Shown here: piece after piece, positions 41,630 to 50,618 of the stretch
Numbering within the stretch: position 1 is the stretch's first letter
Layout: every line of letters starts with the position of its first letter
Translations under genes and position numbers: made by a program
Source: Telluria mixta
Lineage (GTDB): Bacteria > Pseudomonadota > Gammaproteobacteria > Burkholderiales > Burkholderiaceae_D
Assembly: GCF_029223865.1 (NCBI RefSeq)
Contig: NZ_CP119520.1
Span: 2,170,001-2,234,000, forward strand
DNA: 64,000 nucleotides
Direction of reading: 5' to 3'
The notes under the pieces: generated by a model
Told to the model about the DNA's origin: nothing
Database searches by the model: none
Seen by the model: the letters and a program-made list of their open reading frames with translations, nothing else

Positions 41630-42268
41630 ATGACGAACAAGATTGTTGTGATCGATGGCGTGGGCAACCTGCGCTCGGTGGCACAGGCCCTGCGCGCCGT
41701 GGCGCCCGAGGCCGACGTGCAAATTTCGAACGACCCGGCCGTGATCGACGCGGCCGACCGTGTCGTGCTGCCGGGCCAGGGCGCGATGCGCGATTGCATG
41801 CAGAGCCTGCGCGAATCCGGCGCCCAGGAAGCGCTGCTGCGCGCCACCCGGACCCGTCCGGTGATGGGCGTGTGCGTGGGCGAGCAGATGCTGTTCGACC
41901 TGAGCGAGGAGGGCGACGTCCCCGGCCTGGGCCTGTTGCCCGGCAAAGTGGTGCGCTTCCAGCTCGACGGCAAGCTGCAGCCCGACGGCTCGCGCTTCAA
42001 GGTGCCGCAGATGGGCTGGAACCGCGTGCACCAGTCGCGCGCGCATCCGCTGTGGAACGGCGTCGCCGACAACAGCTATTTCTATTTCGTGCACAGCTAT
42101 TTCGCCGTGCCGGAAAACGCGGCGCACACCATCGGCGAGACCGATTATGGCGCACCGTACTGCTGTGCCGTTGCGAAGGACAATATCGTCGCTACCCAGT
42201 TCCACCCTGAGAAGAGCGCCGCTGCTGGCTTGCAACTGTACAAGAATTTCGTTCACTGGAATCCGTAA
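41630..42268 (+). CDS. hisH: Imidazole glycerol phosphate synthase, glutaminase subunit
   Basis: A 212-residue class I glutamine amidotransferase that supplies ammonia to HisF. The nucleophile Cys is in [12 protein letters not shown]; the His/Glu pair is in [16 protein letters not shown]. The start [16 protein letters not shown] is typical. It lies 15 bp after hisB. Confidence 0.96.
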   Translation: MTNKIVVIDGVGNLRSVAQALRAVAPEADVQISNDPAVIDAADRVVLPGQGAMRDCMQSLRESGAQEALLRATRTRPVMGVCVGEQMLFDLSEEGDVPGLGLLPGKVVRFQLDGKLQPDGSRFKVPQMGWNRVHQSRAHPLWNGVADNSYFYFVHSYFAVPENAAHTIGETDYGAPYCCAVAKDNIVATQFHPEKSAAAGLQLYKNFVHWNP

Positions 42269-42309
42269 TTTCCGCCGTCTACCCGGCATTAACCTAATCG
42301 ATACCGACC

Positions 42310-43086
42310 ATGCTGCTGATCCCCGCCATCGACCTGAAAGACGGTCACTGCGTTCGCCTGAAACAGGGCGATATGGACCTCGCCACCGTGTTTTCCGAAG
42401 ATCCCGCCGAGATGGCGCTGCACTGGCTGAAGAAGGGTGCGCGCCGTCTGCACCTGGTCGATCTGAACGGCGCGTTCGCGGGCAAGCCGAAGAATGAAGA
42501 GGCGATCAAGTCGATCCTGCAAGTCGTGCAGGATTACGCCGAAGACAACGACCTGGACGAGATCCCGGTCCAGCTGGGTGGCGGCATCCGCGACCTGGAC
42601 ACCATCGAGCGCTACCTGGACGACGGCATCACCTACATCATCGTGGGCACCGCGGCCGTCAAGAATCCGGGCTTCCTGCACGACGCCTGCGGCGCCTTCC
42701 CGGGCAGCATCATCGTCGGCCTGGACGCCAAGGACGGCAAGGTCGCGACGGACGGCTGGAGCAAGATGTCCGGCCACGAAGTCATCGACCTGGCCAAGAA
42801 ATTCGAAGGCTATGGCGTGGAATCGATCATCTACACCGACATCGGCCGCGACGGCATGATGGGCGGCGTGAACATCGAAGCGACCGTGCGCCTGGCGCAG
42901 GCCGTCAAGATCCCGATCATCGCCTCGGGCGGCCTGCACAACCTGGCCGACGTGGAAGCCCTGTGCGCCGTGCAGGACGAGGGCATCGAAGGCGTGATCT
43001 GCGGCCGTTCGATCTACGAAGGCACGCTCGACCTGGCCAGCGCGCAGGAACGCGCGGATGAACTGACCGAAGGCGCTCAGGCCTGA
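42310..43086 (+). CDS. hisA: ProFAR isomerase HisA
   Basis: The 258-residue (beta/alpha)8 isomerase of the histidine pathway. The start [20 protein letters not shown] shows the catalytic Asp; [15 protein letters not shown] and [14 protein letters not shown] supply the second catalytic Asp and the phosphate loop. A REP pair in the 116-bp gap separates it from hisF. Confidence 0.97.
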   Translation: MLLIPAIDLKDGHCVRLKQGDMDLATVFSEDPAEMALHWLKKGARRLHLVDLNGAFAGKPKNEEAIKSILQVVQDYAEDNDLDEIPVQLGGGIRDLDTIERYLDDGITYIIVGTAAVKNPGFLHDACGAFPGSIIVGLDAKDGKVATDGWSKMSGHEVIDLAKKFEGYGVESIIYTDIGRDGMMGGVNIEATVRLAQAVKIPIIASGGLHNLADVEALCAVQDEGIEGVICGRSIYEGTLDLASAQERADELTEGAQA

Positions 43087-43095
43087 ACGCATGAA

Positions 43096-43184
43096 CCGTC
43101 GTCCCCGCGGAGGCGGGGACCCAATTTCGCATGCATCTCGATTGCGCATGCAAAATTAGGCTCCCGCCTGCGCGGGAGCGACGA
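43096..43184. repeat. REP pair (BIME-like), subfamily B, inside the his operon
   Basis: Paired palindromes with outer CGTCGTCCCCGC and GCGGGAGCGACG. The spacer carries GCATGCATC, GCGCATGC and the CCCAATTT / AAAATTAGG arms. It occupies almost the whole hisA-hisF gap and shares its spacer type with the unit at 36957. The hairpins could modulate transcript processing or ribosome progress before hisF, which lacks a visible ribosome site. Confidence 0.85.
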
Positions 43185-43202
43185 GCTAACTAAGTAAATC
43201 TT

Positions 43203-43964
43203 ATGCTCGCAAAACGCATCATCCCCTGCCTGGACGTCACCGGCGGCCGCGTGGTCAAGGGTGTCAACTTCACCGAACTGCGCGATGCCGGCGACCCCGT
43301 CGAGATCGCGCGCCGCTACAACGAGCAGGGCGCCGACGAGATCACCTTCCTCGACATCACTGCCTCCAGCGACGGCCGCGACCTGATCCTGCCGATCATC
43401 GAAGCCGTGGCATCGACCGTGTTCATCCCGCTGACCGTGGGCGGCGGCGTGCGCAAGGTCGAGGACGTGCGCCGGCTGCTGAATGCCGGCGCCGACAAGG
43501 TGTCGATGAACACCTCGGCCGTGACCAACCCGCAACTCGTGTACGACGCGTCGCAGAAGCACGGCTCGCAGTGCATCGTCGTCGCCATCGACGCCAAGCA
43601 GGTCGCGCCCGGCAAGTGGGAAGTGTTTACCCACGGCGGCCGCAACCCGACCGGCCTCGACGCCGTCGAATGGGCCCGCAAGATGGAAAGCCTGGGCGCC
43701 GGCGAACTGCTGCTGACCAGCATGGACCGCGACGGCACGAAATCCGGCTTCGACCTGGGCCTGACGCGTGCCGTATCGGACGCTGTCGGCATCTCCGTGA
43801 TCGCCTCGGGCGGCGTGGGCGGCCTGAAGGATCTCGCCGATGGCGTGCTCGAAGGGCATGCCGACGCCGTGCTGGCCGCGAGCATCTTCCACTACGGGCA
43901 GCACACGGTCGGCGAAGCCAAGCGCTTCATGGCGGACCGCGGCATCCCGATGCGCCTCGACTGA
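43203..43964 (+). CDS. hisF: Imidazole glycerol phosphate synthase, cyclase subunit
   Basis: The 253-residue cyclase that works with His[24 protein letters not shown] is the hallmark start, and the catalytic Asp lies in the CLDV segment. [22 protein letters not shown] and [13 protein letters not shown] complete the barrel. It follows the REP pair by about 20 bp, without a clear Shine-Dalgarno site. Confidence 0.97.
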   Translation: MLAKRIIPCLDVTGGRVVKGVNFTELRDAGDPVEIARRYNEQGADEITFLDITASSDGRDLILPIIEAVASTVFIPLTVGGGVRKVEDVRRLLNAGADKVSMNTSAVTNPQLVYDASQKHGSQCIVVAIDAKQVAPGKWEVFTHGGRNPTGLDAVEWARKMESLGAGELLLTSMDRDGTKSGFDLGLTRAVSDAVGISVIASGGVGGLKDLADGVLEGHADAVLAASIFHYGQHTVGEAKRFMADRGIPMRLD

Positions 43965-43967
43965 TAG

Positions 43968-44414
43968 ATGGAACCGACGACCATGGTGACCCCGACCACC
44001 CCCCCGATGATCCCGGCCCAGCCCTGGCTCAAGAAAGTCCAATGGGACGAGCATGGCCTCGTGCCGGTGATCGCCCAGGAAGCCGCCACCGGCGACATCC
44101 TGATGTTCGCCTGGATGAACCGCGAAGCCCTCGCCAAGACCGTGGAGCTCGGCGAGGCCGTGTACTGGAGCCGCTCGCGCAAGAAGCTGTGGCACAAGGG
44201 CGAAGAGTCCGGCCACGTGCAGAAAGTGCTGGAAATCCGCCTCGACTGCGACGAAGACGTCGTGCTGCTGAAGGTCGAGCAGGCCGGCGGCATCGCCTGC
44301 CACACCGGCCGCCATTCCTGCTTCTTCCAGAAGTTCGAGGACGGCGACTGGAACAGCGTCGAGCCCGTGCTGCAGGATCCGGACACCATCTACACCAACC
44401 CGAAGAAGAAATAA
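43968..44414 (+). CDS. hisI: Phosphoribosyl-AMP cyclohydrolase
   Basis: A 148-residue separate HisI. Motifs: [40 protein letters not shown] and the metal-ligand [13 protein letters not shown] with [11 protein letters not shown]. HisI and HisE are separate genes here rather than fused as in E. coli. It begins 3 bp after hisF; the family core starts about residue 25, so a later ATG (43983) is possible. Confidence 0.95.
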   Translation: MEPTTMVTPTTPPMIPAQPWLKKVQWDEHGLVPVIAQEAATGDILMFAWMNREALAKTVELGEAVYWSRSRKKLWHKGEESGHVQKVLEIRLDCDEDVVLLKVEQAGGIACHTGRHSCFFQKFEDGDWNSVEPVLQDPDTIYTNPKKK

Positions 44415-44756
44415 ATGAGCACGCAACTGGAACGCCTGGCGGCTGTCATCGAATCCCGCAAGCCGGCCAACGGCGGCGACCCGGCGGCCTCGTACGTCGC
44501 GAAACTGTTCGCCAAGGGCGACGACGCCATCCTGAAAAAGATCGGCGAGGAAGCCGTCGAGACCGTGATGGCCGCCAAGGACGTGCGCGCCGGCGCGGAT
44601 CCTTCGAAGCTGCTGTACGAAACGGCCGACCTGTGGTTCCATTCGATCGTCCTGCTGGCGCAGTTCGGCCTCACGCCGCAGCAGGTGCTGGACGAACTGG
44701 CACGGCGCGAAGGCATTTCCGGTATCGAAGAGAAGGCCGCGCGCCCGCAAGACTAA
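44415..44756 (+). CDS. hisE: Phosphoribosyl-ATP pyrophosphatase
   Basis: A 113-residue HisE of the MazG-like fold. Motifs: [31 protein letters not shown] and [19 protein letters not shown] carry the acidic metal ligands. It starts directly at the hisI stop and completes the pathway genes except hisZ and a histidinol-phosphatase. Confidence 0.95.
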   Translation: MSTQLERLAAVIESRKPANGGDPAASYVAKLFAKGDDAILKKIGEEAVETVMAAKDVRAGADPSKLLYETADLWFHSIVLLAQFGLTPQQVLDELARREGISGIEEKAARPQD

Positions 44757-44771
44757 GAACCTGGAGAGAAC

Positions 44772-45146
44772 ATGGACAACTGCATCTTTTGCAAGATCAT
44801 CGCCAAGCAGATCCCGGCCAGCGTGGTGTACGAGGACGACGAGTTGCTCGCGTTCAAGGACATCAACCCGGCCGCGCCCGTCCACCTGCTGGTGATCCCG
44901 AAGCAGCACGTGGCCACCCTGTCCGACTGCACGGATGTGCATGCGCCCGTGCTGGGCAAGATGCTGGCGCTGGCGCCGAAGCTGGCGGCCGAACATGGCA
45001 TCGCCGTGAAGACCGGTCCGGACGGCCAGCGCAGCGGCGGCTACAAGACGCTGTTCAACGTCGGGCCGGACGGTGGGCAGGAGGTGTATCACCTGCACCT
45101 GCACGTGTACGGCGGTCCGCGTCCGTGGCGTGGCCTGGGAACGTAA
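44772..45146 (+). CDS. HIT-family nucleotide hydrolase (HinT-like)
   Basis: A 124-residue HIT protein. The start DNCIFCKIIAKQIPASVVYED and the catalytic histidine triad HLHLHVYGG are classic. HinT proteins cleave adenosine phosphoramidates and aminoacyl-adenylates. In many betaproteobacteria this gene lies between hisE and tatA, as here. Confidence 0.93.
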   Translation: MDNCIFCKIIAKQIPASVVYEDDELLAFKDINPAAPVHLLVIPKQHVATLSDCTDVHAPVLGKMLALAPKLAAEHGIAVKTGPDGQRSGGYKTLFNVGPDGGQEVYHLHLHVYGGPRPWRGLGT

Positions 45147-45243
45147 TTCCCCAAAGGAAAGAGGGCATTCCCGCCCTGCATGGCTTATACTGGCGTAGCT
45201 TTAGCTTACGCTGATCGGGCTGCCGCCCGGCAAGGAGAAAACA

Positions 45244-45486
45244 ATGGGTTCAATGAGTCTCTGGCACTGGTTGATCGTGCTGGTCGTGGTGGTGGTGGTG
45301 TTCGGTACGGGCAAGCTGCGCAATGCGGGCTCGGACCTGGGCAAGGCCGTCAAGGGTTTTAAGGATGGCGTGAAGGGCGAGGAAGACGGCAAGACGCCGG
45401 CCAGCCAGACGGCGCAACAGACCGCGCAACAGGTGGCCGACAAGTCGACCATCGACGTCGACGCGCGCGAAAAAACGCGTCACTAA
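45244..45486 (+). CDS. tatA: Sec-independent translocase subunit TatA
   Basis: An 80-residue membrane protein. The N-terminal helix ([16 protein letters not shown]) leads into [22 protein letters not shown], the TatA amphipathic helix with the FG hinge. The remaining tail is polar. An AAGGAG site precedes the ATG. TatA forms the pore for folded proteins with TatBC downstream. Confidence 0.95.
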   Translation: MGSMSLWHWLIVLVVVVVVFGTGKLRNAGSDLGKAVKGFKDGVKGEEDGKTPASQTAQQTAQQVADKSTIDVDAREKTRH

Positions 45487-45528
45487 GCGCGCCACTAAGC
45501 CCGCCATTAATCCCATGCTTGACCCCGC

Positions 45529-46035
45529 ATGATCGATCTCGGTCTTACCAAACTCGCCATCATCGGCGCGGTGGCGCTGGTCGTGATTGGCCCCGAGAAA
45601 CTGCCTAAGGTGGCGCGCATGGCCGGCACCCTGTACGGCCGCGCCCAGCGCTACCTGCACGACGTGAAGTCGGAAGTCTCGCGCGAGATCGAGATGGAAG
45701 AATTGCGCAACCTGCACAAGGATATCCAGGACAGCGCGCAGAGCTTCAAGTCCGAGGTCGAGACGTTCAAGTCGGACGTCGAGTCCACTGTCTCGAGCCA
45801 CATGGGCGAGGTCGAGTCTGCCTGGCGCGGCGACACGGCCGTGATGCCGACGACGGCCTCGACGGACGACATCGAGCGCAAGGCGCGCGATTTCCGCCGC
45901 AAGAAGCTGGCGAAGACGTCGAGCATGCCGGCCTGGTACAAGAACCGCCAGGGCACGCGCCAGCATGTGCTGTCCGGCGCTGCACGCGTGCGCAAGTTCC
46001 GTCCCGGCGCCACTTCCAACACCAAATTTTTCTGA
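45529..46035 (+). CDS. tatB: Sec-independent translocase subunit TatB
   Basis: A 168-residue TatB. The start MIDLGLTKLAIIGAVALVVIGPEKLPKVARMAG is diagnostic (the Glu and the GPEKLP hinge). A long charged amphipathic helix follows (residues 30-100), then a basic tail. TatB forms the substrate receptor with TatC. Confidence 0.94.
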   Translation: MIDLGLTKLAIIGAVALVVIGPEKLPKVARMAGTLYGRAQRYLHDVKSEVSREIEMEELRNLHKDIQDSAQSFKSEVETFKSDVESTVSSHMGEVESAWRGDTAVMPTTASTDDIERKARDFRRKKLAKTSSMPAWYKNRQGTRQHVLSGAARVRKFRPGATSNTKFF

Positions 46036-46072
46036 TGACGGCCGCCGTTGGGCGCCGCCTCCCTAGCGCCAG

Positions 46073-46828
46073 ATGACTGAAGAAACCGCGGGCGAAGAAA
46101 CCTTCATCTCCCACCTGGTCGAGCTGCGCGACCGCCTGATCAAGGCGACGTACGGCATCGTCCTCGCGTGCATCGTGCTGATGTCGTGGCCGGGCCCGGC
46201 ACGCATCTACGATTTCCTCGCCGCCCCGATGCTGGCCGCGCTGCCGGCCGGCTCCAAGATGATCGCAACCGGCGTCGTCGCGCCGTTCCTCGTGCCGATG
46301 AAGGTGACTCTCCTGATCGCCTTCATCCTCGCGCTGCCGTGGGTCTTTTATCAGGTGTGGGCGTTCGTCGCGCCGGGGTTGTACGCGCACGAAAAGCGGC
46401 TCGTGCTGCCGCTCGTGATCTCGTCGTCGTTCCTGTTCATCGCCGGCGTCGCGTTCTGCTATTTCTTCGTGTTCGGCCGCGTGTTCCACTTCATCGGCAA
46501 CTTCTCGCCGACATCCATCGCCGTGATGCCGGACATCGAGAACTACCTCGATTTCGTGATGTCCATGTGTCTCGCGTTCGGCGCCACGTTCGAGGTGCCG
46601 GTCGTCGTCGTGATCCTCGTCCGCATGGGCATCGTCAGCGTCGAGAAGCTGCGCTCGATCCGCCCGTACGCCATCGTCGGCGCGTTCGTCATCGCCGCGA
46701 TCGTGACGCCGCCGGATGCCGTCAGCCAGCTGGCGCTGGCCATTCCGATGTGCCTGCTGTTCGAGCTGGGGCTGCTGCTGGCGCCGATCTTCGTCAAGGC
46801 GACGCAGGCGCCGCAGGAACAGTCCTGA
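46073..46828 (+). CDS. tatC: Sec-independent translocase subunit TatC
   Basis: The 251-residue multispan TatC with six hydrophobic segments. Conserved residues: SHLVELRDRLIKA, FVAPGLYAHEKRLVLP, and the FGATFEVPVVVVIL segment. It recognises twin-arginine signals. It is the last gene of the tatABC unit, followed by a REP pair. Confidence 0.96.
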   Translation: MTEETAGEETFISHLVELRDRLIKATYGIVLACIVLMSWPGPARIYDFLAAPMLAALPAGSKMIATGVVAPFLVPMKVTLLIAFILALPWVFYQVWAFVAPGLYAHEKRLVLPLVISSSFLFIAGVAFCYFFVFGRVFHFIGNFSPTSIAVMPDIENYLDFVMSMCLAFGATFEVPVVVVILVRMGIVSVEKLRSIRPYAIVGAFVIAAIVTPPDAVSQLALAIPMCLLFELGLLLAPIFVKATQAPQEQS

Positions 46829-46833
46829 ATTAG

Positions 46834-46916
46834 CCGTCGTCCCCGCGGAAGCGGGGACCCATGCTGAGCGTCCCAGGTCAGCTCAGTATGGATTCCCGCT
46901 TGCGCGGGAATGACGC
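46834..46916. repeat. REP pair (BIME-like), subfamily A
   Basis: Paired palindromes with outer CCGTCGTCCCCGCGG and TTGCGCGGGAATGACGC. The spacer CCATGCTGAGC...GCTCAGTATGG is self-complementary at its ends. Read in reverse it matches the spacer of the unit beside the RAYT gene (18560-18643). It lies between the convergent tatC and esterase genes. Confidence 0.85.
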
Positions 46917-46941
46917 AGTTGGCTAACGCGTTGTACCCGTT

Positions 46942-48654
46942 TCAGGGGCAGTTCCCGATCACGTAATATCCCGGCGCCGTCTGCGCCAGCGTACTCGTAT
47001 AAAACGTGTTGTCGAGTCCCATGTTCTGGTTCGACCCGTTGGCCAGCGCATAGCCGCCGCTGTCGTGCGCGCGTCCCGCCTGCACGTGGGCGTAGTTGCT
47101 GGACGTCGTCGCGCTGCAGGTCCAGCTGGAGCTTGTGGTGCCCGCGACCGCCGCCGACAGCGCGCTCTCGCTGCTGCCGTTCGTGGCCGACACCTGGTAG
47201 CTGTACGTCGTGCTGGCCGCGAGCCCGCCGTCCGTGTACGACGTGGCGGTCAGCGGGCTCGCGTTCACGCGGCTGCCGTTGCGGTAGACGTGGTAGCCGG
47301 TGGCGCCACCGGCCGCATTCCACGACAGGGTCACGCTGTTCGACGTCGTCGTGCCCACCGCGAGGCCGGCCGGGGGCTGCAGCGCGGGCGGCGTCCCGAC
47401 GAGGAACTGCGCGATGCTGCACGCGCTGGACGTCAGGCCCGTGCCGCTGTCCGTCGCCGTCACGCTGCCCGTGTAATAGCCGTTGGCGAGGTTCGTGTAC
47501 GACTTCGCGAAGCTGGCGCCGCTGCCGGCAGCCGTGTCGTTGACGGTGCCCGGCCCGTTCAGCACGACGCGCCACGACGAGATATTCCCCGTGCCGCTGC
47601 CCGACACGGTGACCGTCGTGCCGGAGACGCTCGCGTTGCAGCTGTCCACGACGGGAGGCGCCACGCGCGCCGCCCGCAGATTGTTCCTGAACCAGAAATC
47701 CATCACGAACGCCGGATAGTTTACGTGGGTCGCGTCGACGAAGTTCGTGTTCTGCCCGCCGCTGCCGGCCGGCCATGCGTGGCCCATGCCGCTGACCGTG
47801 ACCTCCGTCGTGCGCAGCTTGCCGTTCGCATCCGTATAGGGGACGCTCGTGCCGCCCGTCGCCACCGTCGTCGATTGACCCTTCGTGAACGTGCCGCCGT
47901 AAACGAGGCGCATGGCCTGCGCATCCATCGGCCCGTATTGCTGCGACACCGTGTAATCGCTCGCCCCCCACACGACGCTCGCGATCTGGGTCGCGAAGGA
48001 CGGGCTGCTGCTGCCCGCAAGCGCCTTGCAACTGTTGGCCGCATTGGCCGCCGTGTAGCCGGACGGGACGTAGCTGATCTGCGCCGTCGTCGTACCGGGC
48101 GGCGGCCCGGCGTTGATGCCCACGCCCGCGAACACGTCCGGCGCGAGGCAGCCGAGCGCCATCGTCTCGCCGCCCCCCGACGACAGGCCGGCGACATAGA
48201 CCTGGTTCGGGTCGATCGCGTACTGGGCATTGGCCGCGAAACGCTTGATCAGGTCCAGCAGCACGCCGTCGTGGCCCGAGGTGCGGTTGTGGCTCGTGCT
48301 GGCGTAATCCCAGCAGTGGTTGCTGTAGACATTGCCCGTTGCATTGGGCGCCAGGATGATGGCGCCATACTGGTCCGCGGCTTTCTTCCAGTTGAAGCCG
48401 CCGTCGCTGCCGCTGTCGACGACGTCGCCGGCGGCCGTCTGGGCGCAGCCGTGCAGCACGAGCACGAGCGCGCGCTTGCCGTTCAGCGCCGGCTGCGTGG
48501 CCGGCCAATAGTAATAGCCCGTCAGGTTGCCGCCGTTGACGGTGTCGGCGGCCCACGTCTGGTTGCCGCTCCAGGTGCCGGGCCCGGCCGTGACCTGGGC
48601 GTGCGCGGTGCAGCTTGCGCCCGCCAGCAGCGCGAGCGAAATGATATGACGCAT
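46942..48654 (-). CDS. Secreted PHB-depolymerase-family esterase
   Basis: A 570-residue exported protein with signal peptide (cleavage after AHA). The esterase domain spans about residues 25-330 with oxyanion region LVLHGCAQTA, nucleophile Ser in AGLSSGGGETMAL and His in GMGHAWPAG, as in PHB depolymerase/feruloyl esterase-like (Esterase_phd) proteins. A beta-sandwich module (VVDSCNASVSGTTVTVSG) follows, then a fibronectin type III domain (PPAGLAVGTTTSNSVTLSWNAA) and a small C-terminal Cys-containing domain (SWTCSATT...IGNCP) that probably binds polymer. The substrate, PHB or a plant polymer ester, is not decided by sequence alone. Confidence 0.88.
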   Translation of the reverse strand: MRHIISLALLAGASCTAHAQVTAGPGTWSGNQTWAADTVNGGNLTGYYYWPATQPALNGKRALVLVLHGCAQTAAGDVVDSGSDGGFNWKKAADQYGAIILAPNATGNVYSNHCWDYASTSHNRTSGHDGVLLDLIKRFAANAQYAIDPNQVYVAGLSSGGGETMALGCLAPDVFAGVGINAGPPPGTTTAQISYVPSGYTAANAANSCKALAGSSSPSFATQIASVVWGASDYTVSQQYGPMDAQAMRLVYGGTFTKGQSTTVATGGTSVPYTDANGKLRTTEVTVSGMGHAWPAGSGGQNTNFVDATHVNYPAFVMDFWFRNNLRAARVAPPVVDSCNASVSGTTVTVSGSGTGNISSWRVVLNGPGTVNDTAAGSGASFAKSYTNLANGYYTGSVTATDSGTGLTSSACSIAQFLVGTPPALQPPAGLAVGTTTSNSVTLSWNAAGGATGYHVYRNGSRVNASPLTATSYTDGGLAASTTYSYQVSATNGSSESALSAAVAGTTSSSWTCSATTSSNYAHVQAGRAHDSGGYALANGSNQNMGLDNTFYTSTLAQTAPGYYVIGNCP

Positions 48655-48867
48655 GCGTAGTCTCCCTTGTGTTTGATTGTTGTCAGCGTTTCATTCTAGA
48701 AGGCGGTTGCATGCATACAAGGCCGCGCACGAGCACGCCCGGTGTGCGGATTTGCACAGTCGGATTTTGCATAAAGAAGCGCAAATATCTTCGTTTTCCG
48801 ACTAAGCGTGCGTCCTTATACTTTTCCAAAGGGATGAGTTCCCGCGACAAGCAACCGAAGGATGCAG

Positions 48868-49824
48868 ATGGCACCACCACGCTCCGCCTACCTGGACGAC
48901 ACCCAGCGACTGACCATCGCCGCCGAACGCGCCCGCCCGCTGTGGCGCGGCGAATGGCCGACCTGGCTCCTGATCGCCGTCATCCACAGCGGCTGGTTCG
49001 GCACGCTCGCGTACTGGCAACACATCGGTCCCGTCCTCGGCACGCCACTGATGATCTGGTGGACCGCGTGGTACATGTCGCTGCAACATGAACTGATCCA
49101 CGGCCACCCGACGCGCCGCCCGTGGCTCAACGCGCTGTTCGGCTACCTGCCGCTGGCCGTGTGGTATCCGTACGGCCTGTACCGCGACAGCCATCTGCGC
49201 CACCACGACGACTCGCAACTGACGATGCCCGAGCGCGACACGGAAAGCTGGTACGTGTCGCCCGCCGCGTGGGGCGAAATGGGCCCGCTGCGCCGCCGCC
49301 TGCACTGGTTTAACAAGACCTTTGTCGGCCGCCTGCTCGTGGGCCCGGCGCTCGCCGTCGGCGCCACCTGGGCGGAAGCGGTACGCCAGCCGTTGCGCGG
49401 CGAGTGGCGCGACGTGCCGATGTGGCTGACGCATTTCGCCCTGCTGGCCGCGCTGCTGTGGTGGATGCAGGAACGCTGCGGCGTGGGTGCGCTGTATTTT
49501 CTCGTCGCGGTCTCGTATCCGGCGCAATCGCTGGCGATGGTGCGCTCGTTCTACGAACACCGGCCGGCCGCGCGCGCCAAGGAACGCATCGTGCTGAACG
49601 AAGCGGACCCGCTGCTCCGGCTGCTCTTCCTGAACAACAACCTGCACCTCGTGCACCACGACCTGCCGTCGCTGCCGTGGTACCTGCTGCCGCGCGTGTA
49701 TCGTGCGCGCCGCGCCGAGTACCTCGCCCGCAATGGCCACTTCCACTTCGACGGCTACGGCGACCTCGCGCGCCGTCACGGCTGGCGCGCCGTCGATGCG
49801 CCCGTGCATCCGCAGGCATCATGA
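48868..49824 (+). CDS. Membrane fatty acid desaturase
   Basis: A 318-residue membrane desaturase or hydroxylase. The three histidine boxes are HELIHGH (about residue 75), HLRHHDD (about 110) and HLVHHD (about 250), which bind the di-iron centre. Several hydrophobic segments flank them, for example WTAWYMSLQ and HFALLAALLWWM. The ATG at 48868 has AAGGA at proper distance; the ATG at 48862 is too close to it. The stop overlaps the next gene by 4 bp. The exact reaction (lipid, carotenoid or alkane) is unknown. Confidence 0.85.
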   Translation: MAPPRSAYLDDTQRLTIAAERARPLWRGEWPTWLLIAVIHSGWFGTLAYWQHIGPVLGTPLMIWWTAWYMSLQHELIHGHPTRRPWLNALFGYLPLAVWYPYGLYRDSHLRHHDDSQLTMPERDTESWYVSPAAWGEMGPLRRRLHWFNKTFVGRLLVGPALAVGATWAEAVRQPLRGEWRDVPMWLTHFALLAALLWWMQERCGVGALYFLVAVSYPAQSLAMVRSFYEHRPAARAKERIVLNEADPLLRLLFLNNNLHLVHHDLPSLPWYLLPRVYRARRAEYLARNGHFHFDGYGDLARRHGWRAVDAPVHPQAS

Positions 49825-50615
49825 CCTGGAAAATCGCCCTGCCGATGTATAACGTGTCGCCGCGCCTGCGCGACGGCTACGAGAGGTTTCTCGCCGCGCT
49901 GATGGCGCAGGCGGGCCTGGAAGGCGTCGGCGAAGTGGTACGCGACGTCTCGCTGCCCGCGTTCTGGCAGCGGTCCGACCTGCTGTTCAGCCAGACCTGC
50001 GGTTATCCGTACCTGCATGCGTTGCAAGGCCGCGCGGCGCTCGTCGCGACGCCCTGTTTCGACGTGCCCGGGTGCGCCGGCAGCGATTATGCGAGCGCGT
50101 TCGTCGTCCGCGCGGACAGCGGCATCCGCACGCTGGCGGATGCCCGTGGACGCGTGGCCGCCGCCAATGAGCGTCACTCAAACAGCGGCATGAACGCACT
50201 GCGCCACGCCGTGGCGCCGCTTGCGCGCGGCAGGCGTTTTTTCAGACAGGTGGTGTGGACCGGCAGCCATGCGGCGAGCGTGCGCCTCGTGCGCGCGGGC
50301 GACGCGGACATCGCTGCCATCGACTGCGTGACGTATGCCTATCTGAGCGAGGAAGACCCAGCCGCCGTCGCGGGCCTGACGGTGATCGGCTGGTCGGCGC
50401 CGTCGCCCGGCCTGCCGCTGGTCGCGGGCAGCGCCGTGCCGGCCACGTGGGTGCGGCGGCTGCGCAGTGCCCTGCTGGCGCCGGGCGAGCGCCTGCAGGA
50501 AGCGATGGCGCCGCTGCGGATCGTGGGCTTCCGCCACGTCGACGATGCCGAGTATGCGCGGATCGCGCGGCTGGAGGCGGCCGCGCGGGCGCTGGGTTAT
50601 CCCGAGCTGGCGTGA
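49821..50615 (+). CDS. PhnD-like substrate-binding protein without signal peptide
   Basis: A 264-residue protein of the PhnD/ABC phosphonate-binding type, a periplasmic-binding-protein fold. Motifs: SDLLFSQTCGYPY, DYASAFVVRADSGIRTLADARG, RVAAANERHSNSGMNAL and DADIAAIDCVTYAYL. No export signal or lipobox is present at MTWKIALPMYNVS, so it probably acts in the cytoplasm. It overlaps the desaturase stop by 4 bp and has no ABC transporter genes beside it. Its ligand is unknown; the family binds phosphate, phosphonate or similar anions. Confidence 0.8.
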   Translation: MTWKIALPMYNVSPRLRDGYERFLAALMAQAGLEGVGEVVRDVSLPAFWQRSDLLFSQTCGYPYLHALQGRAALVATPCFDVPGCAGSDYASAFVVRADSGIRTLADARGRVAAANERHSNSGMNALRHAVAPLARGRRFFRQVVWTGSHAASVRLVRAGDADIAAIDCVTYAYLSEEDPAAVAGLTVIGWSAPSPGLPLVAGSAVPATWVRRLRSALLAPGERLQEAMAPLRIVGFRHVDDAEYARIARLEAAARALGYPELA

Positions 50616-50618
50616 ACG

